Origin: Pseudomonadota bacterium
GTDB taxonomy: Bacteria > Pseudomonadota > Alphaproteobacteria > Caulobacterales > Caulobacteraceae
Length of the DNA: 12,200 nt
Assembly (NCBI GenBank): GCA_023424215.1
Contig: JAFAEC010000194.1
Location: 1-12,200, forward strand
Direction of reading: 5' to 3'
Shown here one piece after another: positions 1 through 6,375 of the stretch; positions within the stretch are counted from its first letter, which is position 1; each line of letters starts with the position of its first letter. The position numbers and the translations under genes are program-made. Below the pieces are notes generated by a model. That model did not search any database, was not told the DNA's origin, and saw only the letters and a list, made by a program, of their open reading frames with translations.

Positions 1-114
1 CGTCGCGCCCGAAGACGCCGCCGGCGCCGCGCCGCCCAGCGAGAATCCGCCCGTCGCCTTGCCCGGCCGGGGCGGCTGGCTCGCGGAGGAGCCGGTGGGA
101 CCGGTGACCTTCAT
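1..114 (-). CDS. fliX: FliX flagellar assembly regulator, 5' end only (partial)
   Basis: On the minus strand an ATG at 114-112 opens a frame that runs off the window edge: 38 codons, beginning MKVTGPTGSS and continuing with a Pro/Gly/Ala-rich stretch. A GGAG lies about 11 bases upstream. Known of the family: FliX is a small membrane-associated protein of Caulobacterales that senses early flagellar assembly and controls the activator FlbD. It starts with MKV and a low-complexity N-terminus, and I recall it being divergent from flgI in Caulobacter. The call rests on the N-terminal sequence style and on its position opposite flgI. The conserved C-terminal part lies outside the window, so identity is likely but not proven. 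Confidence 0.72.
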   Translation of the reverse strand, partial: MKVTGPTGSSASQPPRPGKATGGFSLGGAAPAASSGAT

Positions 115-166
115 GAGGGGCGACTCCAGGACATGCCGGACCATTGGGCCGGCCCCGTCACCGTTT

Positions 167-183
167 GGTTAACAGCCCGGCAA
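167..183 (-). promoter_or_regulatory. CtrA-like site upstream of fliX
   Basis: Read on the minus strand, a clear TTAACC (172-167) is preceded by seven bases and then TTGC (183-180). The CtrA consensus is TTAA-N7-TTAAC, so one half is good and the other matches only two of four bases. It lies about 53 bases upstream of the fliX start, facing fliX. CtrA activation of early (class II) flagellar genes is known in Caulobacter; its action here is inferred. The site overlaps the ftr-like repeat. Confidence 0.4.
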
Positions 184-191
184 AACTTGCC
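179..191. promoter_or_regulatory. FlbD binding site (ftr-like inverted repeat)
   Basis: The sequence GGCAA-AAC-TTGCC is a perfect 5-bp inverted repeat with a 3-base centre, embedded in CCCGGCAAAACTTGCCCG. It resembles the Caulobacter ftr element bound by the sigma-54 activator FlbD. It lies about 60 bases upstream of the sigma-54 promoter, a normal enhancer distance. Between the two is an AT-richer stretch (about 218-240) that could help DNA bending, though I see no good IHF consensus. Confidence 0.62.
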
Positions 192-245
192 CGCGCCGCC
201 GGGCCGGCCTCGCTGACGTACTCTGTTTTTCCTGCACTTTTCGTC

Positions 246-261
246 TGGCACGGAGCTGGCA
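246..261 (+). promoter_or_regulatory. Sigma-54 (RpoN) promoter of the flgI operon
   Basis: The sequence TGGCACGGAGCTGGCA contains GG at 247-248 and GC at 259-260 separated by exactly ten bases, the invariant -24/-12 spacing of sigma-54 promoters. The -24 half TGGCAC is perfect; the -12 half is TGGCA rather than TTGCA. Transcription would start near 271-273, leaving a leader of roughly 27 bases before flgI. Middle/late flagellar operons of Caulobacter are known to use this promoter class with FlbD. Confidence 0.8.
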
Positions 262-298
262 TCGGCCCGTCCGTCAACAGTTCGCGGACGCCCGACCG

Positions 299-1405
299 AT
301 GCAGAAACTGCTCGCCTCCCTCCTCACCGCCGCCGCCGTGGCGGGATTCGCGGTCCCGGCCGCGGCCCAGTCGCGGATCAAGGACATCGCCGCCGTGGAA
401 GGAGTCCGCTCCAACCAGTTGGTCGGCTACGGCCTGGTCGTCGGCCTGAACGGGACCGGCGACAGCCTGCGGAACTGCCCCTTCACCCGCCAGTCGCTCG
501 AAGGGATGACGGAACGGCTGGGCGTCAATATCCGCGGGGCCAACGCCAACTCCAAGAACATGGCGGCGATCATGGTGACGGCCGAGCTGCCGCCCTTCGC
601 CACGCCGGGCTCGCGGATCGACGTCTCGGTCTCCTCCATGTGCGACGCCAAGAGCCTGCTGGGCGGCACCCTGCTGGTCACCAGCCTGCAGGGCGCCGAC
701 GGACAGGTCTACGCCGTGGCCCAAGGCTCCATCCAGACCGGCGCCGTCTCCGCTTCGGGCGCCTCGGGTTCGTCCGTCACCCGCGGCGTGCCGACGGCGG
801 GCCGCATCGCCTCGGGCGCCACGGTCGAGCGCGAGACCGGTTTCCAGCTGGCCAACATGAACGAGGTGCGCCTGACCCTGCGCAATCCGGACTTCACCAC
901 GGCCCAGCGCGTCGCCGCCGCCATCAACCAAGTCTATCCCGGCACCGCCCTGGCCGAAAACGGCACCGTCGTCGCCCTGCGCTCACCGGGCCAGATGGGC
1001 ATGGCCGGCTTCATCAGCCAGGTCGAGAACCTGCCGGTGTCGGTCGATGCGCCGGCCCGGGTGATCATCGACGAGGTCAACGGCGTCATCGTCATGGGCG
1101 ATGCCGTGCGGGTCTCCACCGTGGCCATCGCCCAGGGCAACCTGACTGTCTCGGTGCAGGAGAGTCCCTACGTCAGCCAGCCCGAGCCGTTCAGTCGCGG
1201 CGGGGAGACCGTGGTGGTGCCGGACTCCCAGGTGCAGGTCGAGGAAGAGCGCGGCGTGCAGATGCGCATGGTCGGCGGCGGCGCCTCGCTGTCGTCGCTG
1301 GTCAACGGCCTCAACGCCCTCGGCGTCAGCCCGCGCGACATGATCTCCATCCTGCAGGCCATCAAGGCCGCCGGCGCGCTGCAGGCCGACATCGAGGTGA
1401 TGTGA
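299..1405 (+). CDS. flgI: Flagellar P-ring protein FlgI
   Basis: This 368-residue protein forms the periplasmic P-ring, the bushing that carries the flagellar rod through the peptidoglycan. The N-terminus is a Sec signal peptide (MQK, then a hydrophobic stretch to about residue 20, with AAA-Q a likely cleavage site after residue 23). The mature protein opens SRIKDIAAVEGVRSNQLVGY, followed by GLVVGLNGTGDS, the hallmark start of P-ring proteins. The length equals the usual 360-370 residues, so the gene is complete. The start is fixed by the signal peptide, although no strong ribosome binding site is visible. It is the first gene of the flgI-cheL-flbY operon, behind a sigma-54 promoter and an ftr-like site and divergent from fliX. 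Export by Sec and assembly with FlgH (L-ring) are family knowledge. Confidence 0.96.
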   Translation: MQKLLASLLTAAAVAGFAVPAAAQSRIKDIAAVEGVRSNQLVGYGLVVGLNGTGDSLRNCPFTRQSLEGMTERLGVNIRGANANSKNMAAIMVTAELPPFATPGSRIDVSVSSMCDAKSLLGGTLLVTSLQGADGQVYAVAQGSIQTGAVSASGASGSSVTRGVPTAGRIASGATVERETGFQLANMNEVRLTLRNPDFTTAQRVAAAINQVYPGTALAENGTVVALRSPGQMGMAGFISQVENLPVSVDAPARVIIDEVNGVIVMGDAVRVSTVAIAQGNLTVSVQESPYVSQPEPFSRGGETVVVPDSQVQVEEERGVQMRMVGGGASLSSLVNGLNALGVSPRDMISILQAIKAAGALQADIEVM

Positions 1406-1407
1406 GC

Positions 1408-1686
1408 ATGATCGACGCCCTCTCCCCCCAGAGCCCGCCGCCCGCGCCGACCGCGCGCATGCGCGAGACCGCCGAGGCCTTCGAGGCCTCCTTCCTCGCC
1501 CAGATGATGAAGCCGATGTTCGAGGGGCTGAAGACCGACGGCATGTTCGGCGGCGGCCAGGGCGAGGAAACCTGGCGCGGCTTCATGATCGAGGCGATGG
1601 CCAGGCAGACGGTCCAGGCCGGCGGCATCGGCCTCGCCGACCAGGTCGTCGCCCAGATGCTGAAGATGCAGGAGCAGTCGCAATGA
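1408..1686 (+). CDS. cheL: Rod-binding protein CheL (FlgJ N-terminal-like)
   Basis: This 92-residue protein starts two bases after the flgI stop; a GAGGTGA stretch at the end of flgI can serve as its ribosome binding site. Residues 18-90 match the rod-binding domain of FlgJ: MRETAEAFEASFLAQMMKPM, then a Gly-rich turn with GEETWRGFMIEAMA, and a GIGLADQVVAQML end. It has no muramidase domain, as is usual in alphaproteobacteria, where wall cleavage is done by a separate enzyme. Family role: a capping or scaffold factor for rod assembly in the periplasm. The name CheL comes from the Caulobacter operon; despite it, nothing here suggests direct chemotaxis signalling. The last four bases overlap the flbY start (ATGA), which suggests translational coupling. 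Confidence 0.88.
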   Translation: MIDALSPQSPPPAPTARMRETAEAFEASFLAQMMKPMFEGLKTDGMFGGGQGEETWRGFMIEAMARQTVQAGGIGLADQVVAQMLKMQEQSQ

Positions 1687-2123
1687 CCGGAGCCGCCCTC
1701 AACGCCAGCGCCCGCGTGCGCCAGTTGATCGACCTGACGGAGCGGCTGACCGCCTCGCTGACGGAAGAGGCGCAGGCCTTCGAGGCCCGCCGCCCGCAGG
1801 ACGCCGCCGCCATCGTGGCCGGCACCGCGGAGCTGGCCAACGCCTACCGCCGCGAGTCGGCGCAGCTGAAGGCCAATCCGGCCATGATCGCGGCCGCTCC
1901 CGCGACCGAGCGCGCGACGCTGGTCCGCGCCACCGAGGCCTTCGAGGCCATCCTGTCGCGCCACGCCCGCGCCGTTGAGGCCGCCCGCACGATCTCGGAA
2001 GGACTGGTGCGCACGCTCGCGGCCGAGGTCGCCGGCCAGCGGGGCGCGCCCTCGGCCTATGGCGCCAGCGGCCGGGCCAACGCCGGCGACGGCCGCGCCG
2101 TCGCCTTCAACCGGACGGCCTGA
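1683..2123 (+). CDS. flbY: Flagellar protein FlbY (FlgN-like)
   Basis: This is a 146-residue, mostly helical protein: residues 8-120 are Ala/Glu/Arg-rich with heptad-like spacing and no membrane segment or signal peptide. After it comes a flexible Gly/Ala tail ending in AFNRTA. Position and architecture match FlbY of the Caulobacter flgI-cheL-flbY operon, a protein related to the FlgN export chaperones of hook-associated proteins. The start overlaps the cheL stop (ATGA at 1683-1686), so translation is probably coupled. Chaperone function is inferred from FlgN similarity; the sequence is too low in complexity to show a binding site. It appears to be the last gene of the operon, since a palindrome follows 12 bases downstream. 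Confidence 0.8.
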   Translation: MTGAALNASARVRQLIDLTERLTASLTEEAQAFEARRPQDAAAIVAGTAELANAYRRESAQLKANPAMIAAAPATERATLVRATEAFEAILSRHARAVEAARTISEGLVRTLAAEVAGQRGAPSAYGASGRANAGDGRAVAFNRTA

Positions 2124-2134
2124 GCGACGCCTAC

Positions 2135-2150
2135 TTAAGGCTGTCCTTAA
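2135..2150. promoter_or_regulatory. 16-bp palindrome between flbY and the EAL gene
   Basis: TTAAGG-CTGT-CCTTAA is a perfect 6-bp inverted repeat with a 4-base centre, in the only non-coding gap between flbY and the EAL gene (51 bases). It begins 12 bases after the flbY stop and ends 24 bases before the EAL start. It could be an operator, since its TTAA halves resemble CtrA half sites but with spacing 8 instead of 7. It could also be a weak hairpin; no T-tract follows. Function is unknown. Confidence 0.4.
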
Positions 2151-2174
2151 TACTTCCCATCGCACATCGGTGGC

Positions 2175-3752
2175 ATGAGCGCCCGCCTGCTTGCCATGGC
2201 CTTCGCCGCCTCGGACCTGTTGTTCGAATTGAATGGCGACCGCGTCGCCTTCGCCGTCGGGGCGGGCCCGGTCGCCGGACTGGATCCCGCCGTGGCTTGG
2301 CCGGGAAAGACGCTCGACGACCTGCTCGGCGCCGCCTGCCGGGCGCGCGTGCAGGCGGTCCTCGCCGGACTGCCTCCGGGGCGCCGCTCCGAACCGGTCG
2401 AGATCATGGTGCTGACCGGGGACGGCCGCGGCCGCAAGGCTTCGCTGCGCGCCTTCCGCCTGCCCGATCTCGGACCCGCGATCTCGTGCGCCGTCCAGTG
2501 GATCGGCGAGGCCCAGGCCGTCGCCGCTCCCCGGGGCCAGCCGCTGCTGGACGCCCGCGGCCTGCTGCGACGGCTCGGCGACCTGCTGGCCGTCGGGGGA
2601 ACGGGACCCGAGCTGGCGGTCGACTTCATCGAGGTGCCCGGCCTCGCGGCCGCGGACGAACGGCATCGGCGCGCCGGCGAGCGGATCGGGGCGCGGCTGC
2701 AGTCGATCTCGGTCGGCGCGGAAAGCGCCGCGCGTCTCGGCCCCGACCGCTTCGCCCTGATGCGCAAGAGCGCCGACGTCGCGAGCCTCGCCGACGAGGT
2801 GCGGGCGGCCGCCGCGGCCGAGGGACTGGACCTTTCCGCCGTCACCAGCCGCGCCGATATCGGCAACGCCGATGCGGCCCTGGCCGTGCGCACCCTGCGT
2901 CTCGCCCTCGACGACTGCCTTCGCGACGGGGCCGCCGCCGGAGGCGGGCGCTTCGGGGAGCACCTCCGGCGCGCCGTGCAGGACGCCGACGCCTTCCGCG
3001 CCATCGTCCGCGACCGCCGCTTCAGCCTCGTCTGGCAGCCGATCGTCGCCCTCGACACCCGTGCCGTCCATCATTTCGAGGCGCTCGCCCGCCTCGGGAA
3101 GGACACGACCGCCCCCACCGGCTCGATCGGCATGGCCGAGGAGCTTGGCCTCATCCAGGGCTTCGATCTGGCCGTGGCCGAGAAAGCCCTCGCGCAGCTG
3201 CGCCGGCCGGGCTTCGGCTTGACCCGGGCGGCGGTCAATGTGTCCGGCGCCTCGCTCGCCAGCGACGGCTATGTCGACGGCTTGCTGAAGATGACCTCGG
3301 CGGTTCCAGAACTGCGCAAGCGGCTGATGGTCGAGATCACCGAAACCGCGGCCGTCGCCGATCTCGACAGCGCCGACCGCCGCCTGCGCGCGCTGCGCGA
3401 GGCCGGCATCCGCATCTGTCTCGACGACTACGGCGTCGGCGCGGCCTCGCTCTCCTACCTCCGCAAGCTGCCCGTCGACCTGCTGAAACTCGATGGCGAC
3501 CTGGTGCGGGACATCGGCGGGGACGCCAAGGTGCGCGCCATGGCCACCCATCTGGTCGATCTCTGCCGCGAGCTCGGCATTCCGACCATCGCTGAAATGA
3601 TCGAGACCGAGGCCCAGGCGGCGGCGGTCCAGGCCGTCGGCATCAGCTTCGGCCAGGGCTGGCTGTTCGGCCGCCCCGGCGAGACCCCGTCGATCCCGGC
3701 GGCGGCCGCCGGCGCCGCCCGCCGCAAGGGCGAACTCGTCGGCTGGGGCTAG
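2175..3752 (+). CDS. c-di-GMP phosphodiesterase (degenerate GGDEF + EAL)
   Basis: This 525-residue soluble protein has no signal peptide or membrane segment. Residues 1-115 look like a small PAS-like sensor region. Residues about 120-260 look like a decayed GGDEF domain in which the active-site loop reads GPDRF (189-193), so cyclase activity is unlikely. Residues about 278-505 are an EAL domain with the expected metal and substrate residues: E302 of FEALAR, N355 of NVSG, E387 of EITET, D417-D418 of LDDYG, K438 of LLKLD, and E474/E477 of AEMIET. It should therefore hydrolyse c-di-GMP to pGpG. It follows the flagellar operon on the same strand after a 51-base gap, so a role in motility is plausible but rests on position only. 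It may have its own promoter. It ends in a hairpin shared with the convergent ABC-F gene. Confidence 0.9.
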   Translation: MSARLLAMAFAASDLLFELNGDRVAFAVGAGPVAGLDPAVAWPGKTLDDLLGAACRARVQAVLAGLPPGRRSEPVEIMVLTGDGRGRKASLRAFRLPDLGPAISCAVQWIGEAQAVAAPRGQPLLDARGLLRRLGDLLAVGGTGPELAVDFIEVPGLAAADERHRRAGERIGARLQSISVGAESAARLGPDRFALMRKSADVASLADEVRAAAAAEGLDLSAVTSRADIGNADAALAVRTLRLALDDCLRDGAAAGGGRFGEHLRRAVQDADAFRAIVRDRRFSLVWQPIVALDTRAVHHFEALARLGKDTTAPTGSIGMAEELGLIQGFDLAVAEKALAQLRRPGFGLTRAAVNVSGASLASDGYVDGLLKMTSAVPELRKRLMVEITETAAVADLDSADRRLRALREAGIRICLDDYGVGAASLSYLRKLPVDLLKLDGDLVRDIGGDAKVRAMATHLVDLCRELGIPTIAEMIETEAQAAAVQAVGISFGQGWLFGRPGETPSIPAAAAGAARRKGELVGWG

Positions 3753-3759
3753 GAGCCCC
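3745..3759. terminator. Hairpin over the convergent EAL / ABC-F stops
   Basis: GGGGCT-AGG-AGCCCC forms a 6-bp G/C-rich stem with a 3-base loop. It spans the two overlapping stop codons (CTAG at 3749-3752 gives TAG on both strands). No T-tract follows on either strand, so this is a candidate weak bidirectional terminator or 3'-end stabiliser rather than a textbook terminator. Confidence 0.4.
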
Positions 3760-5374
3760 CGTCCAGCGCGACAACCTCGTCGACCTCGATCGCCGCGAGG
3801 AACTCGGCGTCGTGGCTGACCACGACCAGAGCCCCGTCCCAGCCGCGCAAGGCGGCTTCCAGAGCCGTCGTCGCGTCGAGATCGAGATGGTTGGTCGGCT
3901 CGTCGAGGATCAGCAGCCGCGGCGGCCGAACCCCCGTCATGACGCAGGCCAGCGCCGCACGCAGGCGCTCGCCCCCCGACAGCGTGCCGACCCGCCTCCC
4001 CGCCGCCGCGTTGCGGAACAGGAAGCGCGCCAGGGCCGCCTGCGCCGCGTTCGGCGTCGCCTGCGGGTTCAGCCGCCGGTAGCCGTCCAGCAGGGTCTCG
4101 TCCGGCCGGAGCAGCGCTGCCTCCTGGTCCAGCAGGGCCGAGGCGACCGAGCGGTCGACCCGGCCCTGCGTCGGCTCCAGCGCGCCGGCCATCAACTTCA
4201 GCAGGGTGGACTTGCCGGTCCCGTTGCGACCCGTCACCGCCAGCCGTCGCGGGCCGACGAGGCGCAGGTCGATCGGGCCCAGCACCCGCCGGCCATCCGG
4301 CGCATCCCACGCGGCCCCCTCCATCGTCAGCACGGCCTGCCCGGCGGCGAGCCCCGTCGACGGCAGGGGCACGTCCAGCGCCCGCACCCGCTCGACCCGT
4401 TCACGCGCTGCGGCCAGCTCCGTGCTCGCCGCCTCCGTCCGGCGCTCCGCCAGCCGGTCCTCTCGCCCGCCGGAGTTCTCCGCCCGTTCCTTCATCGCGC
4501 CGAGCAGGATCTTCGGCTCCGACCGCTTCATGGCGAAGGCCCGGCCGGCCCGGTCGCGGCGCGCCTTGCGTTCGACGGCCTGCCGGTTCTCGCGGGCCGC
4601 CTGCCCGACCTTGCGCTCCGCCGTCTCCAGCGTGCGCTCCGCCGCCGCCCGCTCGGCCGCCTTGCGTTCGGCGTAGAGATCGAAGCCGCCGCCATAGGTC
4701 GCGGCCCCGAGGCCGGACAGTTCGACGATCCGGTCCATCCGCCGCAGCAGGGCCCGATCATGACTGGCCACGACCACCCCGCCGGGCCACCGTCCCAGCA
4801 CGTCCGCCACCCGCGCCCGGCCGTCCGCGTCCATGTGGTTGGTGGGCTCGTCGAGGAGCAGCAGGTCTGGGGGATCCAGCAGCAGGGCCGCCAGCCGCAA
4901 CCGCGTCTGTTCGCCGCCGCTCAACGCAGCCACTGACCGGCCAGGCTCCAGTCCCGGCAGCCCGACGTCGGCCAGCGCCGCCTCGATGCGTGCTTCCAGC
5001 GTCCAGTCCGCCTCAGCGAGGTCCTGTTCGGTCCCCTGTCCGGCCAGCACGCGCGCGACGACGGCCAGCGGACGGGCCACGCCGAGGGCCTCGGCGACCG
5101 TCTCGCGGGGACCGGGTTCGCGCCGCTGTTCGAGCCAGCCGACGGACCCGGCGCGCGCAATCGCGCCCCCGGCCGGCTCGGCGAGGCCGCCGATCAGGCG
5201 CAGCAAGGTGGTCTTGCCCGTCCCGTTGCGGCCGACGAGGCCGGTGCGCTCGCGCCCGAAGGCGAGGCTCAGATTTTCGAAGAGGGTGCGGCCGTCAGGC
5301 GTGCGGGCGGCGACGCGATCGAGCGTCGCGAGCGCGGATGCGCACGGGTTTCGGTCGGGGCTGGAGGGCGACAT
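3749..5374 (-). CDS. ABC-F family ATPase (soluble twin-ABC protein)
   Basis: This 541-residue protein has two ABC ATPase domains on one chain and no membrane segments, the ABC-F layout. Domain 1 has Walker A GRNGTGKTT (48-56), signature LSGGEQ (151-156) and Walker B LLLLDEPTNH (171-180). A charged Arg/Glu/Ala coiled-coil linker runs from about 236 to 335. Domain 2 has Walker A GRNGTGKST (382-390), signature LSGGER (465-470) and Walker B LLILDEPTNHLD (487-498). Both catalytic glutamates are present (176 and 492). ABC-F proteins bind the ribosomal E site and rescue stalled or drug-bound ribosomes; the subfamily (Uup-like or an unnamed group) cannot be settled here. The ATG at 5374 is the only usable in-frame start before domain 1, but it has no ribosome binding site and lies inside a small upstream ORF. 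Translation may be coupled to that ORF. Confidence 0.92.
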   Translation of the reverse strand: MSPSSPDRNPCASALATLDRVAARTPDGRTLFENLSLAFGRERTGLVGRNGTGKTTLLRLIGGLAEPAGGAIARAGSVGWLEQRREPGPRETVAEALGVARPLAVVARVLAGQGTEQDLAEADWTLEARIEAALADVGLPGLEPGRSVAALSGGEQTRLRLAALLLDPPDLLLLDEPTNHMDADGRARVADVLGRWPGGVVVASHDRALLRRMDRIVELSGLGAATYGGGFDLYAERKAAERAAAERTLETAERKVGQAARENRQAVERKARRDRAGRAFAMKRSEPKILLGAMKERAENSGGREDRLAERRTEAASTELAAARERVERVRALDVPLPSTGLAAGQAVLTMEGAAWDAPDGRRVLGPIDLRLVGPRRLAVTGRNGTGKSTLLKLMAGALEPTQGRVDRSVASALLDQEAALLRPDETLLDGYRRLNPQATPNAAQAALARFLFRNAAAGRRVGTLSGGERLRAALACVMTGVRPPRLLILDEPTNHLDLDATTALEAALRGWDGALVVVSHDAEFLAAIEVDEVVALDGGS

Positions 5375-5432
5375 AGGCGAGCACGAGCAGCGGAGCGGAA
5401 AGGGCGATTGCGATTTCCAGCGTGCTGATCAT
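5295..5432 (-). CDS. Putative 45-residue single-pass membrane protein
   Basis: An ATG at 5432 on the minus strand, nine bases after GGAGG, opens a 45-codon frame ending in TGA at 5297-5295. The product has one hydrophobic stretch (about residues 5-23, IAIALSAPLLVLAYVAL) followed by a strongly basic tail (PRPKPVRIRARDARSRRRPHA). That is the layout of a small N-out/C-in membrane protein. Its last 80 bases overlap the start of the ABC-F gene in another frame. I do not recognise the family; a loose likeness to KdpF-type peptides is not enough to name it. The good ribosome binding site supports expression, either as a real small protein or as a leader ORF whose translation feeds the ABC-F start. 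The basic tail could be an accident of the overlapping frame. Confidence 0.45.
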   Translation of the reverse strand: MISTLEIAIALSAPLLVLAYVALQPRPKPVRIRARDARSRRRPHA

Positions 5433-5598
5433 GTTCGTCGGGCCTCCGGCCGGTTCACTCGTACGTCGTGAAGATGCGGGTCGCTCCGTCGGGGTGCAAG
5501 CCCTTTCGCCGCTCGCGGACGATCACGAGACCGTGCCAGGTCGTCGCACGACGGCGCCGCGGCTGGCCCCACGGCCGCGTCCGGCCTACATCGGGAGC

Positions 5599-6087
5599 AT
5601 GGAACCCCGCGTCACCTCAGAGGGCCTGGCCAGCCGCCGCGAGGCCCTGATCGAGCAGATTCGCGCCGAGACCGGCATCGACGAGCCGATGATCGCCCGT
5701 CTGGTCGACACCTTCTACACGAAGGTGCGCGCCGACCCCCTGCTCGGCCCGGTGTTCGACGCCCGCATCTCCGACTGGGAGCCGCACCTCCAGCAGATGC
5801 GGCTGTTCTGGTCCTCCGTGGCGCTGATGAGCGGCGTCTATCACGGCCGGCCGATGCCCAAACACCTGCCCCTGCCGGTCGACGCCGCCCACTTTGACCG
5901 TTGGCTCGAGCTGTTCGAGGCGACCGCGCGCGAGGTCTGCCCCCCCGCCGCTGCCGATCACTTCATCGAACGCGCCCGCCGCATCGCCGAGAGCCTCGAA
6001 CTCGGCATCGCCGGCGCCAACGGCGTGCTGCTGGGGAAGGGGGAGCGGTATCTTCGTCAGCCCGAGGCTCGCAGAGCTCCGGGCTGA
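5599..6087 (+). CDS. Group III truncated haemoglobin
   Basis: This 162-residue cytoplasmic haem protein is a 2-on-2 globin of group III. The key positions are visible: B10 Tyr40 in DTFYTKVRADPLLGPVF, E7 His63 in WEPHLQQM, proximal F8 His89 in GRPMPKHLPL, and G8 Trp102 in FDRWLELF. The stretch FWSSVALMSGVYHGRP is diagnostic of the group. Members bind O2 and NO tightly and are linked to NO or peroxide chemistry; the physiological role is usually unproven. The ATG at 5599 has GGGAG only two bases upstream, an unusually short spacing. Upstream in-frame extension to 5422 has no globin similarity and was rejected. The first about 25 residues extend beyond the core fold. The gene is divergent from the ABC-F unit (166-base gap) and convergent with the toxin gene. 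Confidence 0.93.
   Translation: MEPRVTSEGLASRREALIEQIRAETGIDEPMIARLVDTFYTKVRADPLLGPVFDARISDWEPHLQQMRLFWSSVALMSGVYHGRPMPKHLPLPVDAAHFDRWLELFEATAREVCPPAAADHFIERARRIAESLELGIAGANGVLLGKGERYLRQPEARRAPG
6057..6087. terminator. Hairpin ending at the globin stop codon
   Basis: TCAGCCCGAGGCT (6057-6069) pairs with AGCTCCGGGCTGA (6075-6087) across a 5-base loop: 13 positions with one mismatch and one G-U. The last three bases are the globin TGA stop. It lies just before the end of the convergent toxin gene (6094), so it could act on transcripts from both sides. There is no T-tract. Confidence 0.45.
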
Positions 6088-6093
6088 GCGCGG

Positions 6094-6372
6094 TCAGCGA
6101 TCCTCGCGCGTGTGAAAGATGCGCGTGACCAGCACTGCATCCGGAAAGATTCGGTAGCGGATTTCATATCCGCCCTGCCCAAACCGGACCACCAAGCGGC
6201 GGTATCCGGGCGGGCCAGGACGGCCAAGACGCGGGAACTTTCCGATGTCGCCGAGAGCGTCCTGCAGAACAGCCATCGCCCTATCGGCCGCCTGCGGGCT
6301 CAGCTTGACAAGGAAGGCGAAGAGGCGATCGCGATCCGCCAGCGTGCGCGGGGAAAGCCGGACCGGAAGCAA
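6094..6372 (-). CDS. ParE/RelE-family toxin
   Basis: This 92-residue basic protein has the RelE/ParE toxin fold signature. An N-terminal strand LPVRLSPRTLADRDRLFAFL leads into two helices (residues about 8-46). Then comes FPRLGRPGPPGYRRLVVRFG and the strands GYEIRYRIFPDAVLVTRIFH, ending REDR. The R-L-x-V/I and Y-R-I strand pattern with an H-x-R-E/R-D end is typical. Such toxins either poison gyrase (ParE) or cleave ribosome-bound mRNA (RelE); sequence alone does not tell which, though the ParE/RHH pairing is commoner. The frame is closed by the antitoxin stop at 6378-6376, so the only plausible start is TTG at 6372-6370, three bases after that stop. This implies coupling to antitoxin translation and weak initiation, which would keep toxin below antitoxin. 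Confidence 0.85.
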   Translation of the reverse strand: MLPVRLSPRTLADRDRLFAFLVKLSPQAADRAMAVLQDALGDIGKFPRLGRPGPPGYRRLVVRFGQGGYEIRYRIFPDAVLVTRIFHTREDR

Positions 6373-6375
6373 GGC

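Noticed and set aside
1..170. Plus-strand open frame ending at 172 as the tail of an upstream gene
   Set aside because: It encodes only Pro/Gly/Ala-rich sequence; the minus-strand FliX start with MKV and a ribosome binding site explains the region better.
2170..2186. TGGCATGAGC...GC resembling a sigma-54 promoter at the EAL start
   Set aside because: GG to GC spacing is 11, not 10, and it lies within the coding start, so it could not drive the gene.
2297..3595. 432-codon plus-strand frame overlapping the EAL gene
   Set aside because: It is a frame-shifted shadow of the EAL gene, very rich in Arg and Pro, with no motif.
1362..4310. Very long (982-codon) open frame on the minus strand across cheL, flbY, EAL and part of ABC-F
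   Set aside because: It is antisense to several recognisable genes, its translation is Gly/Arg/Ala-rich without domains, and it arises from the high G+C codon bias.
5540..5552. GTCGT-CGC-ACGAC inverted repeat upstream of the globin gene
   Set aside because: Only 5-bp arms made of common high-G+C words; too likely by chance to list as an operator.
5422..5598. In-frame 59-residue extension at the N-terminus of the globin
   Set aside because: No globin similarity and atypical composition; the region better serves as the divergent promoter gap.
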